64,000 nucleotides of DNA from Paenibacillus camelliae (GTDB lineage Bacteria; Bacillota; Bacilli; Paenibacillales; Paenibacillaceae), in the NCBI RefSeq assembly GCF_023715345.1, contig NZ_JAMBNY010000001.1, positions 1,228,268-1,292,267 of the forward strand, given 5' to 3'. The notes under the pieces are model-generated. The model was given only the letters and a program-made list of their open reading frames with translations, did no database searches and was not told the DNA's origin. The stretch's first letter is position 1; every line of letters begins with the position of its first letter. Made by a program: the position numbers and the translations under genes. Below, piece after piece: positions 1 through 9,046 of the stretch.

Positions 1-2
1 CT

Positions 3-263
3 TCAGTAGCATTTAGCTGGTCGCAAAATTGGAGTAACTTAGACTTTACTGATAATTCAACGCTATTTTTTGATGGAAGCTTTTTCGTGAGTGGTGGTTT
101 GCAATCTAAAGTTGTTACAGTCGATGCATCTTCTGTCTCATATTTATCTGATAATTTTGCTCATTCAACAGTTTCTACGTCAGTAAATGTTGAATTTGAT
201 TCATGGAATACTTTCCCGGTAACGAAAGGCGCAAGTGGAACTACTGAAAAAATATATTTTTAG
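3..263 (+). CDS. 3' end of an unidentified protein (partial)
   Basis: The frame starting at base 3 is open from the left edge to a TAG at 261-263, giving 86 residues. The product is rich in Ser, Thr, Asn, Phe and Trp with alternating polar and hydrophobic residues, as in secreted beta-sheet or phage-tail-like proteins, but I recognise no family. The start lies outside the window. A hairpin follows at 280, so the gene probably ends a transcript. Function unknown. Confidence 0.5.
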   Translation, partial: SVAFSWSQNWSNLDFTDNSTLFFDGSFFVSGGLQSKVVTVDASSVSYLSDNFAHSTVSTSVNVEFDSWNTFPVTKGASGTTEKIYF

Positions 264-279
264 TTAAGTAGGTTAAATT

Positions 280-318
280 AAAGGATACTTAGAAATTCTA
301 GGTATCCTTTACTTCATT
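280..318 (+). terminator. Rho-independent terminator-like hairpin
   Basis: AAAGGATAC (280-288) pairs with GTATCCTTT (302-310), and the interior TAGAA/TTCTA continues the symmetry. The downstream tract is only moderately T-rich. It lies 17 bases after the stop of the partial gene. Confidence 0.65.
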
Positions 319-436
319 TACTGGATCGTATACATTAGAGTTGGATATTAATGGTCTATCTATAAATATCATTAAGGTGTAGTGTATTAGATTTAACTTA
401 GTAAATTAAATATGATTACCATTGAGGTGTGAAGTT

Positions 437-631
437 ATGAAGAAAAGAACACAGTTATACATGGTATTTATTTTGTCATACTTTTTAATAACACTTCCAA
501 TACCTCCTGTATTTACTTCAGTACTTGAAGTAATGGAAGTTGTAATAAGGACTCTTGGATATATACTTTTTGTACCATTAAGTATATATATATTGATAGA
601 TGCTTTTCTAGAACTATTTATACGAGATTAG
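437..631 (+). CDS. Small hydrophobic membrane protein, unknown function
   Basis: 64 residues from ATG 437, which has GAGGTG (424-429) at good spacing; an in-frame TTG at 422 is a poorer start because it overlaps that site. Two hydrophobic stretches (about residues 8-28 and 36-58) suggest two membrane helices. The start MKKRTQ is positively charged, so the N-terminus is probably cytoplasmic. No family recognised. No clear operon partner: the next gene is convergent on the minus strand. Confidence 0.45.
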   Translation: MKKRTQLYMVFILSYFLITLPIPPVFTSVLEVMEVVIRTLGYILFVPLSIYILIDAFLELFIRD

Positions 632-787
632 TGAATTGGACAACGATCTCTTATACAAATTATGGCTAAAGGTTGTATCAAAATACATCTTTTTAAACGG
701 ATAAGAGTTTTAGAATTTCCGTTCTCTAACTATGCAGGAGATGAAACACATCAATCCGTTTTTCCGCCCAACTTTTTGAGGGACTTA

Positions 788-1492
788 TTAGATAGCAAAA
801 TAATCTGCAACATTTCCATATCTGCTGTCAGTAATGCTATAAACTTCATCCTTAAATGCAAGCAGTTTGCCTGTCGTGCTAGATATGTAATCAAAATAAG
901 CATTTTTCATCTCTTCAGCACCAGATAAAACCACCGTAATCGCACCGTTAGAGAAGCTGCTTGCATCACCTATATAGCCATAGCTCATCAGCTGCCCATA
1001 ATGCTCAAAGATCGCCTGTACAGAGCTAGACACAGCTTCATAATTTGGATTGTTTGCTGTTTTCATATCAATATTAATAATGAAGCTCTTCCCATCACCA
1101 TGTACACTGCCACCATTACGATTAATTTGAGAGGCTACATCCTCAAAATATTTATAAAGATCTCTAGTATTCGGCCAAGCTGCGGCATCATGCTTCACAT
1201 ACAGCTTCACTTTATCCTGTAAGTAATCAGGATATTGTGAGCCTGAATAAACGCTATGATTCGTATCTACCATAATATCTAGCTCAACATTGTAAAACTT
1301 TAAATTCAGCGCATCAAGAAACTTCTGGTCTGGATCACTCTCATTATACGTATCATGAAAAGCTTTGTATGGATTGGCATTAATCAATCCTGAGCTTGCT
1401 GTCACACTTGTCGGGATGAACGATATTAACAATACCATGCTTAGTACAACCGTTAACCATTTTACTGTCCATGCATACTGTCTGTTCACCAT
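788..1492 (-). CDS. Exported protein of unknown function at the end of the GntR/ABC operon
   Basis: Read from ATG 1492, which has AAGGAG (1498-1503) five bases upstream; the open frame extends to a GTG at 1498 that falls inside this site. The N-terminus has a basic start, a hydrophobic run and a VTASS-like cleavage region near residue 33, so it is exported, probably by Sec. The mature part (about 200 residues) is hydrophilic with no motif I recognise. It follows the GntR regulator by 24 bp and is probably the last gene of the 7.0-0.8 kb operon. Function unknown. Confidence 0.6.
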   Translation of the reverse strand: MVNRQYAWTVKWLTVVLSMVLLISFIPTSVTASSGLINANPYKAFHDTYNESDPDQKFLDALNLKFYNVELDIMVDTNHSVYSGSQYPDYLQDKVKLYVKHDAAAWPNTRDLYKYFEDVASQINRNGGSVHGDGKSFIINIDMKTANNPNYEAVSSSVQAIFEHYGQLMSYGYIGDASSFSNGAITVVLSGAEEMKNAYFDYISSTTGKLLAFKDEVYSITDSRYGNVADYFAI

Positions 1493-1516
1493 CACCACTC
1501 CTTATGATAGAAACTG

Positions 1517-2251
1517 TTACTTGCGCTCTCTGCGTACCCAAAAATTGAAGATGTCATTTCTTAAATAATCGTAGGAATACAGCACCTCTTTATTCTGTTC
1601 ATCATAATGTAGCTGCTTCATCAATATAACGGGTGTTTCCTCCTCTTTTTCGACCTGTAATCGTGCCACATATTTATCTTTTTTTAGAGGAACCACGAGC
1701 TCCGTATCGGCTCTAGCAATATGAATCTTGCACCTGTTTTCAAGAAAACTGAATAGAGAGCCCGAAAAGTCTTCTGTTTCAAAAGCATCCCCTACTAGCT
1801 CCTTAGGCATCATATTAATAGAGTAAGCTACCGCTTCCCCGTCGGCATAGCGAATACGTTCCAGCTTTACAACCGTTGAGCCCTCGGCAATACTCAGCGC
1901 TGTTGCCCATTCCTTTGTGCACTGCACCTCCCCAACCATTTCTTTATTTTCTGCTTCTGTTAAACCAGCCAGCTTAATCATTGTGCCCGTGCTTTGAAGC
2001 AGCTCGAGCCTGCTTGGAATCATTGGAAGCGGCTTAATAACAAAGGTACCTACTCCATGCTTAACGAGCAGCTTTCCTTCCTGCTCTAGCAGCTTAATTG
2101 CTGCACGCAATGTTTCACGACTGACGTTAAAATACTTGGCAAGCTCATATTCCGAAGGCAGCTTTTGTCCTACCTTCCAGAAGCTGTTGTCGATCATTTT
2201 TTCGATTTCCTGCTTAATATTTTGATAGCTAATCAATATGCTTGACCCCAA
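1517..2251 (-). CDS. GntR family regulator, HutC/UTRA type
   Basis: An N-terminal winged helix (KLPSEYELAKYFNVSRETLR, about residues 28-47, then LLEQEGKLLVKHGVGTFV) is typical of GntR; residues from about 90 on form a UTRA ligand domain. It likely senses a substrate or intermediate of the operon and represses it when unbound. A 20-bp palindrome at 7068-7087, in front of the first operon gene, matches the operator style of this subfamily and is the best candidate target. The start is uncertain: TTG 2251 has GGAG only two bases away, and TTG 2236 (with GGGG ten bases upstream) is a fair alternative. Confidence 0.85.
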   Translation of the reverse strand: MGSSILISYQNIKQEIEKMIDNSFWKVGQKLPSEYELAKYFNVSRETLRAAIKLLEQEGKLLVKHGVGTFVIKPLPMIPSRLELLQSTGTMIKLAGLTEAENKEMVGEVQCTKEWATALSIAEGSTVVKLERIRYADGEAVAYSINMMPKELVGDAFETEDFSGSLFSFLENRCKIHIARADTELVVPLKKDKYVARLQVEKEEETPVILMKQLHYDEQNKEVLYSYDYLRNDIFNFWVRRERK

Positions 2252-2317
2252 TTCTCCAGTAAACTTATAGCTTTAACAGTACTGCAAAGCTCGATATTAC
2301 GTAAAACTCAATTGTGC

Positions 2318-3112
2318 CTACCTATGCTCTAACTCTAGTAAACTGCTATGCAAAACGTCTATCATTCGCTCATTACTGCAAATGACTAAGGAATGCTCCT
2401 CTACTTTTGTTCGCAGCAGCCGCCCTCCTGCTTCTTCAGCGATCAACGCGCCCGCACATAGATCCCATTCATTTAGATTGAATTCCCAATATCCATCAAA
2501 GAACGAAGCTGCAACAAAGCATAAATCTAGTGCTGCACTGCCCGTACGCCGAATGCCAGCTACCTTACTTATCATCCGGTTAAAGTAGGCGAGATTATAT
2601 TGCTCTTCGCTACCTGCTCCTGGGAATCCCGTAGCTAATAAGCCATGCCCGAGCTCACTCGTTTTTGATACTAGAATTCGCTTGCCATTCAGATAAGCGC
2701 CCTGACCCTTAATTGCATAGAACTTCATCGCTAGCAAAGGAGCATAGACTAATCCCACTTTAGTGATTCCATTAATCTGCAAAGCAATAGAAATCGAGTA
2801 CACTGGAAAACCATGAATAAAATTAGTAGTCCCGTCAATTGGATCAATGACCCATTGAAAATCACTATGAGCTTCAAGCAGGCCTTGTTCTTCAGTTAGG
2901 ATGCTGTGTTCAGGATATTTGTCCCGAATGCCTTGGACTAATATCTCCTCTGACTTTAAGTCTGCATTAGTTACAAAATCTGTATCATATGCTTTAGTTA
3001 ATACGTGAAGCTGCTTATGCTGCAGCACAGAGCGCTGAAACTCGGCAACCTGTTCCACCCATACTTCTATGTTTTTCAAAACATCATTTAGATTTAAGCT
3101 TTCATTATTCAT
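2318..3112 (-). CDS. Inositol monophosphatase family phosphatase
   Basis: 264 residues, the usual size. The family's metal sites are visible: an EE pair in ILTEEQG, DPIDGTTN in the middle, and WDLCAGALIAEEAGG near the C-terminus. Members are Mg-dependent phosphomonoesterases acting on inositol phosphate, 3'-phosphoadenosine phosphates or sugar phosphates; which one applies here cannot be read from sequence. ATG 3112 overlaps the stop of the hydrolase gene upstream by 4 bp, implying translational coupling. Its place in a transporter operon suggests it dephosphorylates an imported compound. Confidence 0.88.
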   Translation of the reverse strand: MNNESLNLNDVLKNIEVWVEQVAEFQRSVLQHKQLHVLTKAYDTDFVTNADLKSEEILVQGIRDKYPEHSILTEEQGLLEAHSDFQWVIDPIDGTTNFIHGFPVYSISIALQINGITKVGLVYAPLLAMKFYAIKGQGAYLNGKRILVSKTSELGHGLLATGFPGAGSEEQYNLAYFNRMISKVAGIRRTGSAALDLCFVAASFFDGYWEFNLNEWDLCAGALIAEEAGGRLLRTKVEEHSLVICSNERMIDVLHSSLLELEHR

Positions 3113-4026
3113 CTAATTAGATCCAATCTCCAATCATTTATATCGATTCGTATGATGCGATGAGTAGATGCTTCGGCTTCCGTATAATACACCTCAGCTT
3201 GTGAATGTTCACGAATGAAAGCTTCAAATTCCGGCTGAGGAAGCTGATACGTTCCTTCATCATCCGCGCTAACCACAACCATTTGTGGAGATAGACTCTT
3301 CAATAAACGCTGAGATATACAGCCCGCATCGCCATGATGCGGTGCTTGCAGCAAACGGACTCGTCCAATCTCCCCTTCGTACGGCTCCCAAAAATCAAGA
3401 CCAACATCCGAGGTGAGCAGCGCTGCTGATTCACCATTGTGGCGAATTAGCACAGCTAAAGCTGTCTCATTGAGCAAGCGATCAATATGACTCAAGCGCT
3501 GCTGCTGCTGATCGAGCTGGGCCATATCTAGCTTATCCAGCTCATCACATAGCAACTGCAGCTTGCCTTGATCTGGTGTAAGCAGCGAAAAGGACACACC
3601 TCGCTCATTGAACGTATGCCGCTCCTTTATCAGTCGCATCGGAATACCCAGCCTATTCGCTTTGGTAAGCAGCATCTTATACAGCGACAGCGATGCCAGC
3701 ATAGGAGTAGAGTGATCATCAAGATCGCTTTGCATAATATGAATCGGAAGCATGACATGAAAAAGCATTTGCTCGATCGGCAGCTTTCCAAGCATAGCCA
3801 GCACTCCACCAATATGATCCTTATGAAAATGAGTCAAAATCAACACGTCGATTTTCTCTATTGCATGCTCCCTTACATACTGTTCTAGGCTGCACCTGCG
3901 TGAATTTTTTAGCGAATCTACATCACCGCCATCGACAACAAGACAAGAGCTTTGCTCCCCATCAATAATTCGTATCACCGTCGCTTCGCCAAAGCCGACA
4001 TTCAAAAAATCAATGACGCATTTCAT
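3109..4026 (-). CDS. Metallo-beta-lactamase-fold hydrolase, ComEC-C-terminal-like
   Basis: 305 residues. The zinc signature THFHKDH is at residues 65-71, preceded by an N-terminal FLNVGFGEATVIRI strand like that of the ComEC/Rec2 hydrolase domain, with LLTSDVG and APHHGD motifs later. Relatives of this fold hydrolyse phosphodiesters or nucleic acids. No membrane segment or signal peptide, so it is cytoplasmic. ATG 4026 has GGAGG ten bases upstream and lies inside the last codons of the permease gene (17-bp overlap). Coupling to the phosphatase downstream suggests sequential diesterase and monoesterase steps; that is inference. Confidence 0.8.
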   Translation of the reverse strand: MKCVIDFLNVGFGEATVIRIIDGEQSSCLVVDGGDVDSLKNSRRCSLEQYVREHAIEKIDVLILTHFHKDHIGGVLAMLGKLPIEQMLFHVMLPIHIMQSDLDDHSTPMLASLSLYKMLLTKANRLGIPMRLIKERHTFNERGVSFSLLTPDQGKLQLLCDELDKLDMAQLDQQQQRLSHIDRLLNETALAVLIRHNGESAALLTSDVGLDFWEPYEGEIGRVRLLQAPHHGDAGCISQRLLKSLSPQMVVVSADDEGTYQLPQPEFEAFIREHSQAEVYYTEAEASTHRIIRIDINDWRLDLIR

Positions 4027-4891
4027 TCTGGCTTCCTCCGAGCGAACGTTTAATGTATATTACTGAAAACAATAGCACGAGCCCGACCATAATGATGGAG
4101 GCTGCTGCTCCATACCCTATTTGCAAATTGTATACGCCATGTCTGTAAATATACTGTGTGATTGTTGTCGTAGAATTGGCTGGACCTCCGCCTGTTAATA
4201 TATTGACCTTATCGAACAGCCTAAACGTATCAATCGTACGCAGTAGTATAACTAATAACAGAGTCGGCATAATATTCGGCAATGTAATATGAGTGAATAT
4301 GCGCAGCTTGCCCGCTCCATCCACTTTAGCCGCTTCATACTGCGAGCGTGGAACTGCTTGCAGCCCTGCATATAAAAGTAGAAATGCAAATGGCGTCCAC
4401 TGCCAAATATCAATAAATAAAATCGCATTAAAGGCTATACGGATATCCATCAAATAGTTAAACGGTCCCGCACCAAACCAAGCCAGCATATGGTTAATAA
4501 TTCCATTATGATTACTAAGCATCATCTGCCAGATCAACGCCACCGTTACCGGTGGCAGAAGAGCTGGAATGAGCAGCGATACTCGCAAAAGCTTAGCACC
4601 TTTTTTAAGGCTTTCGATGAGAACAGCTATCGCTAAGCCTAGAGCTGTTTCAATCGTCACAGCCAAGAGCATAAACTTAAGCGTATTCCAGACAGCCTTA
4701 CGAAAAACTTCATCCTGAACTGCTTTAATATAGTTTCTTAAGCCAACAAACTGCTTTGCTTCACTAGCAAGATAATAATAATCAGTAAAGCTATTCGAGA
4801 TCGTATATACGACGGGAAATACAGTTAAGCCAATCAGCAGCAATATGACAGGAGCCAGCATTGTCCATTGAAATCGCCGTTTACTATGCAA
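4010..4891 (-). CDS. CUT1 ABC transporter permease, MalF/UgpA type
   Basis: 293 residues with six hydrophobic segments and the cytoplasmic EAA loop (EAAKVDGAGKLRIFTHITLP, about residues 187-206) that contacts the ATPase. The start is TTG 4891 with AAGGAG ten bases upstream. It partners the permease at 6222-7046 and the binding protein at 4926-6140; the gene order permease G, binding protein, permease F is unusual, since the binding protein normally comes first. No ATPase is encoded nearby, as is common for CUT1 systems that share an MsmX-type ATPase. Confidence 0.9.
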   Translation of the reverse strand: MHSKRRFQWTMLAPVILLLIGLTVFPVVYTISNSFTDYYYLASEAKQFVGLRNYIKAVQDEVFRKAVWNTLKFMLLAVTIETALGLAIAVLIESLKKGAKLLRVSLLIPALLPPVTVALIWQMMLSNHNGIINHMLAWFGAGPFNYLMDIRIAFNAILFIDIWQWTPFAFLLLYAGLQAVPRSQYEAAKVDGAGKLRIFTHITLPNIMPTLLLVILLRTIDTFRLFDKVNILTGGGPANSTTTITQYIYRHGVYNLQIGYGAAASIIMVGLVLLFSVIYIKRSLGGSQNEMRH

Positions 4892-4925
4892 GCTTATTCC
4901 ACTCCTTCATCATTCGCATATACAT

Positions 4926-6140
4926 TTATTGCATAATTTCATTAACCGCTTTATTAGCATCGGACAATGCCGCCTCGATGGATTTGGTACCTGCAATAGC
5001 TGCGGATAGCTCCACACCAAGCGCTTCTTCTACGCGAGACCATTTTGCTGTTCTCGGTCGGGCAACGGAGTTTTGCAATGCTTCAAGCATAATTGGGAAA
5101 TGCTTATACTTGGCAGCCAGCTCGCTATCTAGATAAACACTTTTTCTCGTTGGAACACCGCCATGCTCTACCAGCTTTTTCTGTGTGTCGCTGCTAGTAA
5201 TGAAGGTCAGGAAGTTAGCAGCTAGCTCCTTGTTTTGTGAATTCGCTGTTACACCCATCATCCAGTTGCCAATCATCCCCGTCGAAGCTGCTGCTCCATT
5301 AGCTGTTGCCTTAGAGGGAATTGGCGCATAATCTGCACTTGCTGTCTCTCCCGCAATAAACCACGACGGCCATCCCAATGCCATCGTTGCACGTCCTTCT
5401 GAGACAGAGCTAACAATATCTGTTGTTTCATAGTTAGCCCCGACCGCCGCTAGCTGGATGTACGTATCTAAAGCTTGTTGACCCGCCTCAGAATCGATCT
5501 GTGCATTCCATTGCTCGTCGAATACCTGTCCACCATATGCCCAGAAAATCGGCAAGAAATCAGAAACGATCGGATTGCCTTGCTGGCCGCGGATTACATA
5601 ACCGATTAGATTATCTTCTTCATGTGCCTTATTCGCGATATGTAGCACCTCTTCCCAGCTTTGCGGAACTTCAGCATTATAGTTATCTAGCAGCTGCTTA
5701 TTATAGAAGAACAATTGAACGTTACCTGAGAATGGTAGAGCATACAGATCTCCCGTCTGATATGGATGCTTACCAAGTGCTAATGAGGATTCTTCAAAAT
5801 CAGCATCTTCCTCCACCCCAAGCTCTGTAAGGTTAGCGAAAATCCCTGCTTCACTTAGCTCAGGCATCCAAGGATCATCAGCCATGATTAAGTCATATGC
5901 TCCATTTTTATTTTTAGCGTCAAGTGATATTTTTTGCTTTAGGTCAGCTGATTCTAACCCAATTATTTCAACCTTCACATTATGCTTTTGCTCGAATTCA
6001 GCTTTTACTGCTTCCATAGCCGTTACATGAGAGCCACCTCTCGCTGCAATAACAAGCTTGTCCTCACTCTTTGCCTGACAGCCTGCAACTATAGAAGCTG
6101 CCATCATTAAACTTAAAGTTATAGCTAATCGTTTCCTCAC
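4926..6140 (-). CDS. Extracellular solute-binding lipoprotein (CUT1)
   Basis: 404 residues from GTG 6140, with GGAGG nine bases upstream. The N-terminus MRKRLAITLSLMMAASIVAGC is a lipoprotein signal with the modified Cys at about residue 21. The body has family 1 binding-protein features (FEQKHNVKVEI, LPFSGNVQLFFYNKQLL, LGWPSWFIAG). It captures the substrate outside the cell for the two permeases flanking it. The operon's phosphatase and MBL hydrolase hint at a phosphorylated sugar or polyol, which is inference only. Confidence 0.9.
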   Translation of the reverse strand: MRKRLAITLSLMMAASIVAGCQAKSEDKLVIAARGGSHVTAMEAVKAEFEQKHNVKVEIIGLESADLKQKISLDAKNKNGAYDLIMADDPWMPELSEAGIFANLTELGVEEDADFEESSLALGKHPYQTGDLYALPFSGNVQLFFYNKQLLDNYNAEVPQSWEEVLHIANKAHEEDNLIGYVIRGQQGNPIVSDFLPIFWAYGGQVFDEQWNAQIDSEAGQQALDTYIQLAAVGANYETTDIVSSVSEGRATMALGWPSWFIAGETASADYAPIPSKATANGAAASTGMIGNWMMGVTANSQNKELAANFLTFITSSDTQKKLVEHGGVPTRKSVYLDSELAAKYKHFPIMLEALQNSVARPRTAKWSRVEEALGVELSAAIAGTKSIEAALSDANKAVNEIMQ

Positions 6141-6221
6141 TTCTTATATCCTCCCTCAGATTTTCATCCTTTTTTTGTTTCGTTCTATGTGTAAAAAAGT
6201 TACTCTTGCTGAAGAAGTACA

Positions 6222-7046
6222 CTATTCTTTTACTGCTCCTGCTGTTAATCCATTCATGAGATGCTTCTGCATAAACACCGCCGTTAATAGCACTGGAATG
6301 ACTGATACCAAACCTCCGCTAGCTACCTTGCCCCACTCCGTCAATTCCTGCTCACTGTTCAGCGTCGCCAGCTTCAATGGAATTGTAAAATCACCTGGAC
6401 TTTGAATAAAAATGACGCTGTACAAATATTCATTCCAAGACGCCATAAATGATAGAATCGTAACTGCTGCTATCCCTGGCAGTACAAGCGGCAAAATCAC
6501 TTTGCTGTAGATAACGAATTCAGAAGCACCATCCATTCTTGCACTTTCCTCGATCTCTTCCGGTACGCTATAGAAAAACGCCATCATAAACCAGATGACT
6601 AATGGCAAATTGACGAGTACATGAGCGAGTATGATTGGAAGCTTCGTACTCAGCAATCCAGCGTCGTTCATCATGATGTAAAGCGGTAATGCGAATGTAA
6701 TGGGTGGGAGTACTCTTACAAGCAATATCCAAACCAACAAAGTATTTTTGTAGGCAATTCTAAACGTTCTGCGACCGAGCACATATGCACTCGACAAGCC
6801 AAACACCAGCACAATTAACAGAGAAGTAACAGTTATTGTAAAGCTGTTAGCAAGCGGCAGCATATAGTTGTCCTTCGTAAATATATCGATGACATGCTCC
6901 AAGGTTAAGGAGCTCGGCAGAATGGACACTTTTGAAAATATATCTCGCTGAGTTGCAATAACTAGCATCCAGTAAACAGGAAACAGTGTACATAGGACTA
7001 CTGCTGTTAGTACGACGTATTTTGGGCTCGCCTTTAACCAGTTCAA
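6222..7046 (-). CDS. CUT1 ABC transporter permease, MalG/UgpE type; first operon gene
   Basis: 274 residues, about six membrane helices, with the EAA loop EESARMDGASEFVIYSKVILP near residues 170-190. The start is TTG 7046 with AGGAG upstream. It is the first gene of the operon: a GntR-type palindrome lies at 7068-7087, only 22 bp before the start, and the upstream gene (GH5) reads the same way but ends in a terminator at 7168-7197. Confidence 0.9.
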   Translation of the reverse strand: MNWLKASPKYVVLTAVVLCTLFPVYWMLVIATQRDIFSKVSILPSSLTLEHVIDIFTKDNYMLPLANSFTITVTSLLIVLVFGLSSAYVLGRRTFRIAYKNTLLVWILLVRVLPPITFALPLYIMMNDAGLLSTKLPIILAHVLVNLPLVIWFMMAFFYSVPEEIEESARMDGASEFVIYSKVILPLVLPGIAAVTILSFMASWNEYLYSVIFIQSPGDFTIPLKLATLNSEQELTEWGKVASGGLVSVIPVLLTAVFMQKHLMNGLTAGAVKE

Positions 7047-7067
7047 GTTGTTCTCCTTCCTTCTTAA

Positions 7068-7087
7068 TTGTCTAGACGTCTATACAA
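7068..7087. promoter_or_regulatory. Candidate GntR-family operator
   Basis: TTGTCTAGACGTCTATACAA is a 20-bp palindrome with one mismatched pair. The core TCTAGAC/GTCTATA resembles operators of HutC-type GntR repressors (GTCTAGAC-like). It lies just upstream of the ribosome binding site of the first operon gene, where repression would be effective, and a UTRA-type GntR protein is encoded in the same operon. Confidence 0.65.
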
Positions 7088-7167
7088 CGAATATAATCAG
7101 CATGTGTTATCACTGTGTTATCCTCATATTAAGCATTGGTTAAGATCCGATTTTGCGAAAATGGAAA

Positions 7168-7197
7168 TAAAAAAGACCATTCAATCGAATGGTCCTT
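7168..7197 (-). terminator. Rho-independent terminator of the GH5 gene
   Basis: GACCATTC (7175-7182) and GAATGGTC (7187-7194) pair around AATC; on the minus strand the stem runs into TTTTTTATTT. It follows the GH5 stop by about 30 bp. Confidence 0.85.
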
Positions 7198-7225
7198 TCT
7201 AGCATTGTATTTACTTAAGTGAATT

Positions 7226-8926
7226 TCAATTAACTTTTACCAGCTGCCACTGCTGATTCAGATTACCACGATATAGATTTTGTTGAATAAGTGCCCCGTC
7301 AGAAGTCGATGAATTAGATACCTCTACGGCTTTGTTGCTATTTATGTTAATTATGCTCCAGTAGCCATTGCTAAGCTTTATAATTCGGAAGCGTTGGGCT
7401 GTATTCGAGAAGTCCTGCATGAGCTGAATCGCTTCCCCATTATTTTTCGTACCATTACGAACATCCATCACTTTACCGTCTGATGAGCTTACACTGCGTA
7501 AGCGATAAACGTTAGTTGAAGTGCCCATATCCGTAATGACCCATTGCTGTGCCGTCGTGTTTAGATCTGTATATTGCTGTAGCTGTAGGTTATTCGTGTT
7601 TTGTCCACCTGGCACATCGATGACTTTGCCTGATTGACGGTTAACCAGCTTGTAGGTTGAACCAGAGGACAAGCCATTCCATATCCCATTCCAAGGGTTC
7701 ATCTGTGCTCGTTCATAATACCACTCGAAAATAAATCGTGCCATCCCATCTCGAGCCGTATTCCCGTCATATAATAATCCAGCCGTTGGATCTGCAAAAG
7801 AACTTCTAGGTCCTGGCTCTAATAAAAAGCCATTCATATGGACAGCGATACTTACATTACCGGCAGCAGTAAAAATCGCTTTTGTGTTTTTTCCAAAACC
7901 TTCATTACTACCGTTAAACAAGCTCCAATAATCAGAATCTCCTGGCAGCGTATTGAACCAGGTTGTTTCCGTAATATTGATGGGATAATGATCTGCACAA
8001 GGCTTAATATTGGTATCCCACTGCTGTTGCAGGATAGTATAGTTATTGTTCGCTCCGTATCCTGGATACCAATGTACCGCATAGCCAATATTGTTCAATG
8101 GATCTGTAAGTGGATTCGTCGCGCATAGCTGGTAATATTGATCCCAGCCTAGGCCTGCTGCCCATATGACATTATCAGCACCTTTGCTGCGAATAGTAGT
8201 AATCATTGAATTCTGAAAATCACGTAAAGCATTCCAAAATGCAGTGAATTGAGGATCGGATGGATGCCCTCCCCAGCGTCCATTCGCATACGAGAGGACA
8301 GGCTCATTAACGAGCTCGAACATGACATTATTCGCGCTTTTTATCTCGGGCTGTGAAGCAAGATAGCCCCATATTTCGTTGAACTTATCGAGATTGGCTT
8401 GAGTAGTCGCCTCATTGTTAGAAAACGTAAAGTCTAAACCAAGGGTCACATATAGCCCTTTAGTTTCTGCGTATTGAATGTATGGAATAATCACGTTTTG
8501 TGTAACGGTCTGTAGACCTGCAAAATTGTACGTTCCTGCAGCAACATCACCCATGTCTTCACGATCAATAAATAGTCTAACTTGATTCGAGTACCAGCCA
8601 TGATCGTTGCCGTATTTTGGAGAAGTATCCGTAAATGTGTCCGTAATTTCTTTTAAGTACTCTAAAGTGGCAGCATGACGATTGCCATTGTTTCGGTTCA
8701 AATAGTAATTGCTGCTCTGGTATGTCCAATACGATCCCGTTGGTTGATGCCAACCACTCAGCAGTACAGGCTCTCCACTTGCATTCACCAATTGGTTTCC
8801 GCTCACATGCAGCTTGGACATTGGCATTCCCTGCCAAGCATAAGCAGGCGAACTGGCTGGTAGCACCATTGCGATTAGTAAGGTAAGCATGACTAGTGTC
8901 TTCAATAACCTTTTTTTCTTCTTCAC
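7226..8926 (-). CDS. Secreted GH5 glycoside hydrolase with C-terminal ricin-type (CBM13-like) domain
   Basis: 566 residues. A Sec signal peptide ends at PAYA (residue 30). The GH5 domain covers about 35-425, with acid/base Glu208 in FELVNEP, HWYPG at 285-289 and the likely nucleophile Glu320 in NITE. Residues about 430-566 form a ricin B-type beta-trefoil (GKVIDVPGG, KVMDVRNG, KAVEVSN repeats with QQW/QRF motifs) that binds carbohydrate. GH5 enzymes cut beta-1,4 glucans, mannans or related chains; specificity cannot be read here. A near-consensus cre site at 8972-8985 suggests CcpA repression. The ABC system downstream of its promoter region may import the products. Confidence 0.9.
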   Translation of the reverse strand: MKKKKRLLKTLVMLTLLIAMVLPASSPAYAWQGMPMSKLHVSGNQLVNASGEPVLLSGWHQPTGSYWTYQSSNYYLNRNNGNRHAATLEYLKEITDTFTDTSPKYGNDHGWYSNQVRLFIDREDMGDVAAGTYNFAGLQTVTQNVIIPYIQYAETKGLYVTLGLDFTFSNNEATTQANLDKFNEIWGYLASQPEIKSANNVMFELVNEPVLSYANGRWGGHPSDPQFTAFWNALRDFQNSMITTIRSKGADNVIWAAGLGWDQYYQLCATNPLTDPLNNIGYAVHWYPGYGANNNYTILQQQWDTNIKPCADHYPINITETTWFNTLPGDSDYWSLFNGSNEGFGKNTKAIFTAAGNVSIAVHMNGFLLEPGPRSSFADPTAGLLYDGNTARDGMARFIFEWYYERAQMNPWNGIWNGLSSGSTYKLVNRQSGKVIDVPGGQNTNNLQLQQYTDLNTTAQQWVITDMGTSTNVYRLRSVSSSDGKVMDVRNGTKNNGEAIQLMQDFSNTAQRFRIIKLSNGYWSIININSNKAVEVSNSSTSDGALIQQNLYRGNLNQQWQLVKVN

Positions 8927-8971
8927 AAATGACCAACTCCCAACAAATTTTTTTGTATTGCAGCCTAATTA

Positions 8972-8985
8972 TGACAGCGCTTACC
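8972..8985. promoter_or_regulatory. Candidate cre (CcpA) site upstream of GH5
   Basis: On the minus strand the sequence is GGTAAGCGCTGTCA, matching TGWAANCGNTNWCA at all but the first defined position. It lies 46 bp before the GH5 start, a typical place for catabolite repression. Confidence 0.7.
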
Positions 8986-9046
8986 AAATACAACAATTAC
9001 CATATTTATATTTAATATCCACATCTTTACTTGTCTCAATTAGAAA

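Noticed and set aside
662..928. 88-codon plus-strand frame
   Set aside because: Mostly antisense to the exported protein gene, no site, no recognisable composition.
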